Origin: Dioscorea cayenensis subsp. rotundata
Lineage: Eukaryota > Streptophyta > Magnoliopsida > Dioscoreales > Dioscoreaceae
Direction: 5' to 3'
Assembly (NCBI RefSeq): GCF_009730915.1
Contig: NW_024087301.1
Coordinates: 62,001 to 126,000 of the forward strand
DNA: 64,000 nucleotides
Shown here: piece after piece, positions 23,396 to 34,916 of the stretch
Numbering within the stretch: position 1 is the first letter of the stretch
How the letters are laid out: every line of letters begins with the position of its first letter
Made by a program: the position numbers and the translations under genes
Notes under the pieces: model-generated
What the model saw: only the letters and a program-made list of their open reading frames with translations
What the model was told of the DNA's origin: nothing
Database searches by the model: none

Positions 23396-26300
23396 TCCAA
23401 TTGTTCTGAATATCAATCAATGAAAGCAGTGGGTGACTACTTGTGTATTTACATTGTTAATTTTTCTCTGACCTAATGTGATTAACAGGTATGTAAACAA
23501 ACAATGGCTATCTGAAACTACCAGGTTGATTCTTTAATATAGTTTTCAAGCATTAAACTTGAAGAACACTGTAGTATTGCTTTATTGAAACTTTCCAACT
23601 TGATACACAGTACACTCTTGAAGGACCACTTCTTTTTTTTTCAGTCGATGCCGACAATGTTATGTAGGTAAGGCTTGAGAAAGACATTCTAATTCCACAG
23701 TTCCACATTGAATTCATGTGTTTCTGCTAGTAAGTTATCATCAGGGACCTCGTATTTATGACCTCGTGAGCCTGATGGCTCTGGCACAGCATCTATGTCA
23801 ATGCATGGCCCCAAGCAATCTGAGAAACATTGAAATCCAAGTCTTTCTTGATGTTTTTCTTTGAATAAAGGGCCGGACAAATGGGCTCCTATAACTGTTT
23901 AGAAAGGCCAGGGAGCGAATAGCAATTGCAGTTGCTGATACCAATTCTACTTTTCAGGCAGGGGATGACATTTCAGTGTCTAAAACTAGAGAAGTCTAAT
24001 AAATGTGGAAAAATAAACCAAACAATTTCCAAACATAAAATAGAACCCCACACTCACTCAATTAATAAGAAAACATAGGAAAAAAAATAATACTCAATGC
24101 GCATATACCAGTTAATTAGAAATGATGCATTGAACCGCACAAAAGCCCACGCAACAAGTAATTTTTCTAAAAAAATAACTCTGCAGGGCACTCAAAAAAA
24201 TCAAAAATCAAAATCAATGACACTCGAATTAAAATTCTACGGCCCACGAGAACAAGACTACAAGTCAAGGAAAGGCGGCAACAAAAGAATCTCGAGATGA
24301 GTAAATAGGTAAGCCAAAATAAAATCCCGAACGAGAATCAGAACAAAAGAAAAATTAGCTTAGCGGAATAATTAACATATTCGGGTTCGTATTACAGAGT
24401 TGATGAAAACATCAAGAGGGAATAAAGGGAAATTTCACAGAAATAGCACAATATGAAAGCATAGTCTCACCCAATCTTATTCCTCCCACTAAATTTGCTT
24501 GTAAATCACTTCAAAAGAAGTCCCAAATGCTCCAATGAACATGATAAACACGTAATAACTCTCTCCAAAAACAAACTTTTTGATTTCTCAGTGCAAGAGT
24601 TATGAATCGCTATACCTACTTGATCATGCCGCTGCCCATGATTAAAAAAAAAAATCCACCAATTAAAATCTAAAAATTATACACTCCAATCAGTTGAAAC
24701 TTAGCCTCAATATAATAAAGGTTGAAAGTGAAGTGGTAGCGCTCTTGAATTATTAGCAGTGAATATAATAAACTACTATCACTATTCAGACTTGCAATCT
24801 TGATTGAATGATAAAACATAGCCTATAAATTTGACATAAAGGATGAAAGTGAGCATCATAGATTAAGAAAAAATAAAAAATAAAAGTGGCCAATTAGAAC
24901 ATTCTTACTTTCTTCTTACTTTCGTCTTTCTTGTCGGCGGGATCGTTTCTCAACTTTGATGTTATGTTATTCACTTGATGCCCCGACTCTTTCCTTTCCT
25001 GTTTGTCCAAGTGGGTTTTAATGAAATCATCGTGTTTAAGCGCAACACATTTGCATCAAAAAAATTCTTTCAATCTTTCATCATATGCGAGCTTTTTCAA
25101 TATTAAAGTAGACAAAATTACGTATGGCGAGTCAATTACGGTTTTTAACGACATTCTCTGCAGGGTTAAAAATCTATGAAAGTGCAAACCTCCAAGTGAT
25201 GAACTCATCTGCATTCAACCCCAAAACAGATCATTTCTTGGTCAATAATAGAGCAAGTATTTACCTCACCACAACCAGAAGTCACCAAAGATGAAATGGT
25301 GGGCACCTAATAGAACCAATAAAATTTGTCAAAATGATACTCAAGAAAACTAGCAGCCTTGTACTGGGAAAGACATTTGTTCCCTCATCTTATTCCTTCC
25401 TGGGCATGCCCCAGGAAACACCAAAAATGATTTTAATCAAACAGAGAACTTTGAAAACAAAGCCAATCATCAAAACAATCTAACTATATGGTGAACACGA
25501 GAAAATGGATTGCAAACTCGAAATGCGACAACATTTCTTCAAAATTAATACAAGGATTATAAAGGAGAAAAGTTGAGGTACCTAAAAAAAGATTACTCGG
25601 TAACCATATCAAATATCACTTTCTTCAAGTTCCATTAACTGTAGCCCAAAGCGGTGCAATGGACGAAAAAAAAATTAGCTAAGGGAGAAAAAAATCATCT
25701 AAGCAATGCTCCAAATCATGAAGGATTGATCGAAATCCATCATTGAAAACAAAGTTTCTATCTCTAAGTGAAATGTATGGGATAAAAAAAGAAAAATAAT
25801 AATAAGAACAAGACACCAATTTGAGCGTCTTATATAAACAAGACAAGAATTTGGATAGCCAAAGACCCACAATAGACACCTTATTAATTCCTAGTAGACT
25901 TATATTTAACGAGAGATAAGACATTTGCAAGCATCTTTGTCATGATCACCCTTACCTCCATTTAGCACCGGTTAATTTGGGTTTGAAAGCAATCATTATT
26001 TTTAAATAATGATTTTTAAAAAGTGTTTAAAAATCAATTATCTTTGGTCACTCTCCTATTCATATGGAAGCACTCTTTCACGATAATTTTACAAACCTAT
26101 TCAATGTGGTTTATGAGAACAACATGCCATTATAAATAAGTAAACAAGTCTATCTTGACAAGTAGTGCATAATAATTAAACATTGTTATGTGTCTCAATA
26201 GCCAATAAATTGTGCTATTCTTTTTTTCAAACTAGTAAATAGCTTAGAAAAATAAACAAGATTGACTTTAAGATCTAACGAGTCAAGTAAACAAACACCA

Positions 26301-27330
26301 TATCATCTGGTTAAATTAATTTCCATATTACTAGGCATGACGGTGAATTCCATTAAGCATTAAAAGATTAAAAACATGTTCAATGGGTTAATTATAGTAA
26401 TACGATCTGATCATGCAGATTCAAACTAACACAACCAATTAAAAAAATCATAAACTCATAAAAATCACTAAGGAGATCAAATACCATGAAACTACATCAT
26501 TTGTCGGGGATTACCTTGTAGAGAATGTGCAATTTCTCCCACTTCTCTTGAACCAATTTATATTGTAGAATTCTGTGAACAAATTAACAAATAATGATAT
26601 GAGCAATCAGAAAAACCAATAGAAACAAAACTTGGAGGGGGAATACCTTAGTGACTGAGAGGGCGATCAACCAGAAAAGGACACTCGGAGATACAAGCAA
26701 AGATTAAATCCTTCGGTGCTGCTCGGATGCCTTCTCTCTCGCTCGCCAAATGGAGAGAGATTCGAGGCTTCGAAGAAGAGAGAAGCGAATAGCGAGATCC
26801 AAAAAAAAACAGAAAGGAGGCAATGCCTTCTCTCTCGAAGAAGAGGAAGCTTTAATGAGGGTTGGGGATTAGGGTTGGTGAGCAAGATAGTTGGGGCCGG
26901 GGTCGGGAGCTTGAGGAGCGAGCATCCATGGAGAAGAAGAAGAGATTAGGGTTAAGGATTTACAGGAGAGAGAAGGAGAAGAAAAGAAACTGAAAAAGAA
27001 AAAGCAACGTTTTCTTTTCACTTTTCACCAACGTTTTATATTATATTAAAAACAGGAATATATAGAGTGAGTGTTTGAAAGTAAGTCAACACCAAACATT
27101 GTCATTCCCAAAATATGATTATATATATATACTTTTTGATGTAAACTTCTCAGGGAACATAACCAATTCAAATGTTTTTAATGCAAGTAAATAGGGTTCG
27201 CAATAGTTCACTGGACACTAGGTACTAGGTCCTCTTGTTGATAATTTCCCATCCATCTCTTGAGTTTTGACTCTTTCTATATCATGCAAATTATGCATGT
27301 ATTTTTTTTCCACAAAATTGAAAATTATAT
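22183..27330. other. CACTA interior between broken transposase and right end; unassigned
   Basis: AT-rich with a (TA)n tract (about 23332-23389). Several minus-strand stretches look exonic. At 23880-23689 there is an open frame (GHKYEVPDDNLLAETHEFN). At about 25115-24909 there is a mostly open frame (KLAYDERLKEFF, stop, then KHDDFIKTHLDKQERKESGH). At 26569-26517 an AG...GT-bounded exon reads ILQYKLVQEKWEKLHILYK. At about 26990-26648 there is a 5'-UTR-like exon ending CACTAAG|GTATTC. Together these could be the leader of the transposase transcript, or a captured host gene. I recognise no family. Confidence 0.45.
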
Positions 27331-27339
27331 TAATATATT

Positions 27340-28117
27340 TATGTTTTTGGCACCGTATTTGGAACGGTTTTAATATATTAATATATTTATAATTTTGGCA
27401 CCGTATTTGGGACGATTTTAATATATTAATATATTTATAATTTTGGCACTGTATTTGTCATAGTTTTAATAATTTACTATATTTATATTTTTGGCACCGA
27501 ATTTGGCACGGTAATATTATATTAATATATTTATGTTTTTGGTACCGTATTTGGAACGGTTTTACTATATTAATATATTTATAATTTTGGCACCGAATTT
27601 GGGACGGTTTTAATATATTAATATATTTATAATTTTGGCACTGTATTTGTCATGGTTTTAATAATTTACTATATTTATATTTTGGCACGGTATTTGGTAC
27701 GGTGTTAATATATTATTATATTTATATTTTTGGCACTGTATTTGGCACAATTTTAGTATATTATTATATTTTATATGGTTGGCACGATATTTGGCACCAT
27801 CTTAGTATATTATTATATATTATATTATTTAGCACTGATGTTGTACGCAGAGTAATATATTATTATATTTGGGGTTTTAGTACGAGTGTTACTATGATAA
27901 TAATATAATTATGTTTTTAAAAATATGTTTAGTCGCTGCATTTAGTCTATTATGAAAAATTATTAAATTTATATATTTGTACAGATGTCGAGACACGAAA
28001 TTAAAAATTATTTTTATTCACATATTTGACCACGGTTCTTAGTTAAGTATCAAATCTTTTGTGATCAAATTTGTCACGATTTTGTTTCCGTGCCAATTTG
28101 AAAATTTTCTTGTAGTG
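27340..28117. repeat. Right subterminal repeats and TIR of the CACTA element
   Basis: A degenerate tandem array from 27340 to about 27860 with a unit near 65 bp: TTTTGGCACCGTATTTGG, then (A/G)ACGGTTTTAATATATTAA, then TATATTTATAAT. It is followed by scattered motif copies and the terminal GAAAATTTTCTTGTAGTG. The core matches the left-end motifs. Confidence 0.88.
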
Positions 28118-29869
28118 ATATATATATATGCATTAATTTCTCTATCAAATTACTCTCAAGTATGTGATAGAAATATGAAAGAATTAGCACAAACTGCTTA
28201 GCAATGCACTTTTTCACTAGTAGAAGCATGCCACAACGTAAAATTGAACATCTTCATATGGAAAATTGCAATGTAAAAAGAATGGATTAGGTTTATCTCA
28301 GCATAAAGAAAAAATTAAAAAATATATATACAAAGCTCTCAATAGTTGCCAATCTAAAGGGTAACATATCTCATTACTAACAGAACAAATCCAACATTCA
28401 ATTCCATACATCACATTACTAAACTAGTTACAAAACTTTAATAAAATCAAATTCAAACATAAAATGTAGAAACATATGCCAAATAATCAATGCTTACCTT
28501 GCCACTTGACAAAAGAATTGATCAAGCTGATTAAAGCTAAAGAAAGGCTGATGGAGGTCATAATGGCTTCAAAATGATCTTCTTTGGCTAGTTGGGTTTT
28601 AGATGTTGAGAAGGGCTCCTATCAACGCAAGTGGACTGGCAGACGAGAAGGCCGCATGTATGTGGAGCGAGAAGTGCATGGGAGAAGGACGATTGGTGGA
28701 TATTGTTCCCTCACTAGAGGAGGTGGCTGCTTGGCCTAGGGCTACATTGATTCGGCACACGATCACTAGCAAAGGTTGGGCCACACGGGTAAAGGATGAT
28801 TAGTGTAGATTTCAGGTCCAGTTCCAATTTGGATCGAGATCTCATTTGTTTAATTAGTGTTAGTTATTTTTATTTTTATTTTTAATAAAAAAATAGATAA
28901 ACCACTGATTTATTAAAAAAATTAATAATTATTTAATTAGAGAACTGGTTTTTTTATTTCTTTTCCCTCTTTTAATAATATTTTAATAATCGTACTAGAT
29001 GGAAAAACCAATGTCTATTGGTAGGTAAATTAAGATTTCCCATCTTGGCAAATACTATTGGTAGAGCTTAGTTTTATGAATGATGTGTAAATGAGAAAAC
29101 CAAAAATTTTTATAAACAAAGAATGAATATATACAATGCAACTTAACTATTAAAAGGAAAAGATAGTTTTTCTTTTCCTTTCTTTGAGAAGAGAATAACG
29201 ATAAAAAGAGAAAAATTCAGTTTTTCTTTTAATAAAAATATTGATTTATCCATTTTTTTATTAAAAAAATAATAATAATAAATAAATAAAGAGAAAATTA
29301 TATATTCTTTTTCTTTTTTTAACTCGTAAACATATGGAAAAATTATACGTATATAATTAACTCGGTAAAAAGATACGTTGATCATGAATCTAAATTAATG
29401 ATTAAACATATGTTATCATCTTATGTTATTAATAATTTAGAAATTTTTTTGTTATTTACAATCATTGTACACATAATGAGAACCCAAAAGGCGGTGAAAA
29501 AAAGTCAAAAAGATGGTAATGCTCGATAGCGAGACATAGAAAAAAATGCATGTGCCTTTAAAAATTTGCCATTGATCCCGATTTTTATGTTTAAACCAAA
29601 GAGGAACATTTTATTCATAATCATTGTACATAATGAGAGCACACTTTAATATCAAAGGGAATTTAAAAATAAAAAGGAGTACATCAAGTGACATGAAATC
29701 AATGAGAGGCCTCACATTGACCTCAAAGTTTTTCTTTCTTTATAGACGCCATACAAGTTAAGGAAATGAAAAACAAATACACAGTAACAAATATAACAAA
29801 GATTACAAAGTAGAACAAGATAAACAACACTAACAAGGGATAACTAACTGGCCTTTAACACTCACTATT
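28118..29869. other. 3' flank of CNL copy 2, no gene seen
   Basis: From about 28640 this is paralogous to 36600-37970: GTGGAGCGAGAAGTGCATGG, then GCCTAGGGCTACATTGATTC, then the AT-rich stretch to GTGACATGAAAT. From about 29650 it also matches the window start (1-197). A short frame pair around 28600-28800 is not supported as a gene because the paralogue has indels there. Confidence 0.65.
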
Positions 29870-32333
29870 CTAGAAGGGTGATTTTGGCACATGTTGAATC
29901 TTGTACCAATCTTCCCCTGCTTCCCTCCGCAACCTGAGCATGAGCTCTAGGGACATGTTATACAACACCAATTCCTGAAGGCTCTTCACATGTTGGAAAT
30001 CTGGAAACACTTTCAGCATCTTGCATGAACTTAATTTTAGGAAAGCAAGCTTGGGCATTGCACCTCTCTCTACCCTCCACTCCTCAAGATTGGGCATTGC
30101 GTCGTCATCCCACAAGCTGTCAATGAACAGACTTTTCAAACTAGGGAATCCACCGATGAGAGCATACCATGGTTTTTCCCAAGATACACATTTCCCAAGA
30201 ATTTGAGAGTAACAAGGTATTGTAACCTCTCCAATTTGGGCATTGGGTCTTGCTCTAATCTAGAATACATCAGCTCAAGCTTGGTGAGACAAGTTGGGGA
30301 ATTTCAGATACTGAGCCCTCCTTTCTCCAAAATCCAAATAACGTCAACGAGAGGAGGTGGTTATGAAATGGCAAGTCCTTGGTGTTGATCTCTATAGAGC
30401 AATCTCTTGCGGCCTGTATACACAAGCTGATAAGATGGTGTAGTCCACAGAGTAGATGGGTTAGCATTGGTCCCTGGTGTTCCTCATCAATAAACACTTT
30501 CAACTTCCTAAGGTTGGGAAACCTTCAGTTTATTGTTTTATAGGATCCGAATGCTACATTCTCAAGTGTGAGGAGATTTTTTAGCTCAAGACTTTGTGGT
30601 GGGTTGCACCGCAAGACTTGTACATGTCTTAGTGTCTTCATCTTCCATAGTGTGATTGGTATCTCTCTTCCATGACTTAGAAGAACAGTTTCTAAGGATT
30701 GAAAGTTTCCTATCGACGATGGTAGGTAATTAACATCGCCCAGCCTTAAATAACGTAAATGGATCAAGAGCTTGATCTGTTTTGGTAATCTTATTGACTC
30801 AGTCAAATCAAGCACCCTTAGAAGCTTAAATCTAAATATTGGAGAATCAATTGAAAGATAACGTAGACCAAATGCCATCAAAGTCCTGAGTCCATGCATT
30901 GTATAGACTCTAGAGATTTCATTGATCTTGGTGTCATTGATATTGTGGAAAGCCACATGGCGAGACGACGTCAAATAAGTTGGTTGATCATTTTCATTGG
31001 AACAAACTGTAAGGAAGATGTCTTTCTTAGCTGTAGATCTTGTAAAATCCAGTAGTAGATCATGGACGCCACATTTCTTCACACTCCCATTGTTTTTCCT
31101 CATATTTACATGAATCAAGCTCCTCTGAATCAACTCCTCTAAAATAGCTTCCCCTGTATCCTCCATGGTCTTTCTTTCTTCCTGTGGTATGAAGCCTTCT
31201 GCAATCCATTGCCAGATTAACTCATTGCCAGAGATCTCATAATCCTTAGGGTAAGCGCCCAAATAAAGAAAACATGATTTCATATGATACGGAAGATCTT
31301 CATAGCTCAAAGCAAGTATTTCTTGGCATTGTCTTCCTTCTGCCGCCCAATCCATCGTCTCCAACACTCTTCGCCACACAACAGGTGTTTTGTCTTTTAT
31401 AGATAGGAGACCTCCAAGAACAACTAAAGCCAGAGATAGGCCACCGCATTTGTCCATGAGACGAAGGCCGATATCAAGCAATTCATTGGTGAAATTTGCC
31501 TCAACATCTTCATAAGGCTTTGCCTTCTTGAGAAGAAGCTTCATACTCTCATCATCATTCAAAAGCGGAAGTTGGTACGGAGTGCTTCTTGGATCTGCTC
31601 CCTTTGCAACATTAAGAAACCGAGTGGTGATTAAGACCCTACTTCCATTGTTCACATCCGGAAAACTTCTTTGCATCTGATTCCATACATCCTCTCGCCA
31701 AATATCATCCAATACAATAAGAAACCTTTGTGCTCTTAGTGAGTCATTAAGCATGTCTATGAAATCATTTTCTGTCATTTTCTCCAACTTCTCCTTTTCA
31801 ATCTGACGAACTTCTTCAAACATCTTTCTAAGAAGCTCCATTAAACTATTTTCTTGAGAGACTGTTACCCAAATGCGCTTGTCGAAATGATTGCTAAGAC
31901 CACCATAGGCTTGTAGAGTTTCCATGCAAGGGTTGTTTTGCCAAGACCACCAGTACCAACTATGCTAATGACACAAAGCCTTTGTTGTTGTTGATCCATC
32001 AGTTGTCCCAGTAGGATTTTCTGATCATTAAAGAGCCCAACTACATCAGCATCATCAGAATATTGATATAAGAAATGGCATCTCCTTATTATGGATATTA
32101 AGTTGGAAGCATCTCCATCCTCACTCAAGTTTTGAATCCCATAGGCTTCTCTACTAACCTTGATCTCATTAAGCCTTTCTTTTATCTTACCAATCTCCAC
32201 ACCAACATTATGCCTTGCTATCAACGCGCTTGGTTTAAACCTATTAAAAAAAGTGTTAAATCAAAAATAGGAAATTTTGGTTCATGTGTGGAAGTGGAGC
32301 CATGGATGGAGAAATTCTTAAGAGGAAAGGATA

Positions 32334-32373
<40 letters not shown>

Positions 32374-33487
32374 TCAAATATTCAAACTAGGTTATATATA
32401 TATAACATTCCTCCATGATAATATTACGTAATATACTTTATATATAAATATATAAAGCATTCTTTATTGAAAATAATAAGATGAGTTTTTTTTATTTTAA
32501 ATTTTAAATTTGATAATTTTGAATAATCATCTCCATTTATCTCAATTACTTTGTGATTTATTTTTTTACGATAATGACAAGTGTCGTTAAGGGATTAACA
32601 ACTCCAAATGTGCACCAGTTACGATGATTTAATGATCATCCCACGATAGTAAATTGCTACCATACAACCCTAGAAGGATAAAAAATAAAATTTCTTCCAC
32701 TAAAAACCCACTGAACAATGCATAAATAGTACTGATACAATATATAAAAATGGAGTTTCAACTTCACACCTACCCATACACTGGCTAAGTACATAACCCG
32801 CTGTTTTCTATTTTTTTTTTTTTTTTAATAAAAACCTAACCCCTTGTACTAAGCAAATATTTATTAGTGATAAAATTTCTAAAAATCTTTCTTCTCTCTT
32901 AATATATATATTATTGAATTGTTTTCAATCAATTTAGTCCTGCTCTATAATTTAAAATTGATTCAGGTGTTTTTCTTTATTATTTACATGAATTAAAAAA
33001 AATTATCAACCGCCTTTCTTGACTACTTCAAAGGAATCCCCCTTGTGATGCATTTGTTTCATAGAAAATCTGAAATCGAATTCTAAAATTTGTTCATAGA
33101 AAATTCAAAATTAAACCTCAAAACTCAGACAAGGTGACGATATAATTGTTACTTTTACTTACTTTAATGGAAAAAAAAAAAGCTACTTTATTCTTACCAG
33201 TATTTGATGCGACTCAGCCAACCATTGGACTGATGATTCACCTTAATGAGGAAAGTATCAATGGCGTCTTCAGCTTGGTAAGCAACTTGTATTACTTCAT
33301 TCACCCAGTTCTTCACCCTTTCATCTCTCTTTCCTTTTGCATCAGCGTCCTTGAGAAAGCATTTAATCCAACGGAGCTCTCTTTCCATCCACTCCACCTC
33401 ATCACGCAATCCATACAACAACCAGAATTCTTGAGACAAGAGCCCGGCAAGCCTGGTTACCACCTGTGAAACAGCGGATTCAGCCAT
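29870..33487 (-). pseudogene. CC-NBS-LRR resistance gene, copy 2 (most complete)
   Basis: Same architecture as copy 1. Exon 1 (33487-33198) encodes the Rx_N coiled coil and ends at TACTG|GTAAG; exon 2 starts at 32240; the join reads W-FKPSALIARHNVG. The intron is 957 bp. Motifs in order: P-loop GTGGLGKTTLA, kinase-2 FLIVLDDIW, RNBS-B ITTRFLN, GLSLAL (GLPL with P to S), CFLYLGAYPKDYEIS, VHDLLLDF and LRRs to about 29870. Three lesions are visible. One base is missing near 31913, between the P-loop and SNHFDKRIW. Trp (TGG in copy 1) is TGA near 30524, giving KTIN-stop. Two extra bases (GAAATTCCCC for GAATTCCC) sit near 30300. Copies 1 and 3 are intact at the last two places. Without them the protein would be a normal CNL, so recent loss or sequence error are both possible. 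Confidence 0.88.
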
Positions 33488-33960
33488 CTCCCTCTCACAC
33501 TCTCCACTGCTCTCTCTCACACTGTCCCTCTCTTGATTCACTGATTGCAAGAGATGAAAATCAGTTTTTTCTTTCCATTAATTTGAAGATAGTACAATTG
33601 ATGACGGCTTCAAATCAACGCAGAATATTGAAAAGCAGGAAGGAATAAAGGAGTGCTTTGATCATGGATGATTTCTTTATTCATCCAAGCAAGTCACATT
33701 GAAAATCAGACATATATCAACCGAGCAAGCACCAACCAAAGCTATTAGGATTTCATTTAAAACTGATTGACGATAAGTATAATGTTATACATAGAAGCAT
33801 AAAATCAGGCCATTGAATCCCTCCTTCCTCATAACATGATCAAAATAGGGCACAATTGTCAAGATAACAATCCCACATAAATTACTTTAAAGTGAATATG
33901 AACCTATTGATGAAAAAAAAGGAAAAATATAACACAACATAAACAATAAACAACTAGCAC

Positions 33961-34239
33961 ACCTCAAAGTACAGGTTTTTGCAAGCGGCCACTCAGGTAA
34001 AACTTTTCCCAAGTCAACACATCCCAAGCTAAATCTTGCATGCTCACCACACCATATTTGATCTTCTGTTAAACACACAAAAAGCAAATGAATTTAGTAT
34101 ATACATCATAAAATTCAATCTTATAACAAGAAAAAACCAAACAAGCAAACCAACTTGGACTAAATAAAACCTTGCCCCTCCATTCCACAAATGGATTGAA
34201 GCACACTCCCACACCAATCCCATTTGAAATCCGAGTGAT
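33961..34239 (-). pseudogene. TAM41/MMP37 fragment (mitochondrial CDP-diacylglycerol synthase)
   Basis: TAM41 makes CDP-diacylglycerol in the mitochondrial inner membrane for cardiolipin synthesis. Two minus-strand exons are seen. 34239-34171 follows TTTAG and reads ITRISNGIGVGVCFNPFVEW then RGK, ending AAG|GTTTTA. 34065 to about 33961 follows AACAG and reads KIKYGVVSMQDLAWDVLTW then EKFYLSGRLQKPV. The join is in phase 0. VGV.FNPFV, KYGVV.M.DL and FYLSGRLQKPV are the family's conserved blocks. Only about 60 residues of a protein of several hundred are present, so this is a fragment and not a working gene. Confidence 0.82.
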
Positions 34240-34286
34240 CTAAACACATAAAAAAAGCAGGGATAAACCTAGATTGAGATGATGGA

Positions 34287-34431
34287 TCAATTGTAGTAGA
34301 GCTCGAGGCCGATGCCGTCGTGAATCTCGTAGTCCTTGAGAGTGATATGGTCCTTGTAGATGTTGTACCACTTCTGGATGCGGATCTTGTCGTCCCTCGT
34401 TCCCGTTTGGGCGGCCATCAGCTTCTTCAGT
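34287..34431 (-). pseudogene. UBL5/Hub1 ubiquitin-like protein, C-terminal fragment
   Basis: Reads [20 protein letters not shown] then [19 protein letters not shown] and [12 protein letters not shown]. This is the last two thirds of UBL5/Hub1 (about 73 residues), including the family's diagnostic YY ending in place of a di-Gly tail. Hub1 binds spliceosome components non-covalently. The first beta strands are missing. The open frame runs upstream without a stop into an unrelated sequence, and an acceptor-like CTTGAAG lies at the border. Residues shown are intact, but without the N-terminal third it is unlikely to fold as UBL5. Confidence 0.85.
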
Positions 34432-34495
34432 TTCTTCAAGAATGAGATGCAAGATAAGGGCAAAGTTGAAATCGGAGGCATGAATCGAGGTGTAC

Positions 34496-34760
34496 CTCCA
34501 GTGATGGGGATTTTGGAGAGGAGTTTGGCGAAGTTGTTCTTAGCGATGCGGAGCTCGGCGTTCTCTTCGCGAATGGCTTCGAGCTTGTCGGTGATGGGAA
34601 GCTCAAGGGATCGGCGATGGGAAGCCACGATCGAGAAGAATCCCGCGAGGATGCCGTCGTCGGCCGTGGCTTCGCCGGCAACGGTGCCGCCGAAGGAGGC
34701 GCTGAGGGAGAGATCGCTGGGGTTGGAGCACAAAGGCGGCAGGGTTTGGTTGGGGCTCAA
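34496..34760 (-). CDS. Exon-like fragment of unknown protein, in frame with the UBL5 fragment
   Basis: A GC-rich minus-strand open frame from ATG at 34760 ([16 protein letters not shown] ... [20 protein letters not shown] ... [10 protein letters not shown]). It ends at a donor-like GGAG|GTACACC (34496). The middle has a short helical, charged stretch. About 60 bp further a pyrimidine-rich acceptor-like site leads into the UBL5 fragment, so a chimeric spliced reading is possible. The frame also continues unspliced. I do not recognise the family, and expression is unknown. Confidence 0.4.
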
Positions 34761-34916
34761 GCGAATGATGTATTATTTTTGTTCATTTTTTAAAATTATT
34801 TTATTTTAATTATTTTTTATTATTTTAATAAAATTACTTTTTAGTCCCTCTTCTGAAAAACTTTCCAGAACTACTACTATTTTTTTCTCTATTTAACAAA
34901 TTAATCAATTTATCAA

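Larger units (their letters stand above)
14115..28117 (-). mobile_element. CACTA (En/Spm) transposon, 14.0 kb, defective
   Basis: Starts CACTACAAGAAAAATC and ends GAAAATTTTCTTGTAGTG, giving 13-bp perfect TIRs (CACTACAAGAAAA). It is flanked by ATA at 14112-14114 and 28118-28120, the 3-bp TSD expected of CACTA elements. Both ends carry subterminal arrays of a TTTGGCAC(C/G)GTATTTGG-type motif. The recognisable genes read on the minus strand: decayed Transposase_24 (18302-20206) and the DUF4218-DUF4216 part of the large transposase (20607-22156). The DDE catalytic part (Transposase_21) was not found, so the element should depend on a helper. It also holds a host 5-phosphatase fragment (14672-15116) and about 5 kb of unassigned DNA. 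Confidence 0.92.

Noticed and set aside
28599..28803. Opposed short frames near 28600-28800 in the CNL flank
   Set aside because: The paralogue at 36600-36780 has indels that break both frames, so coding is not conserved.
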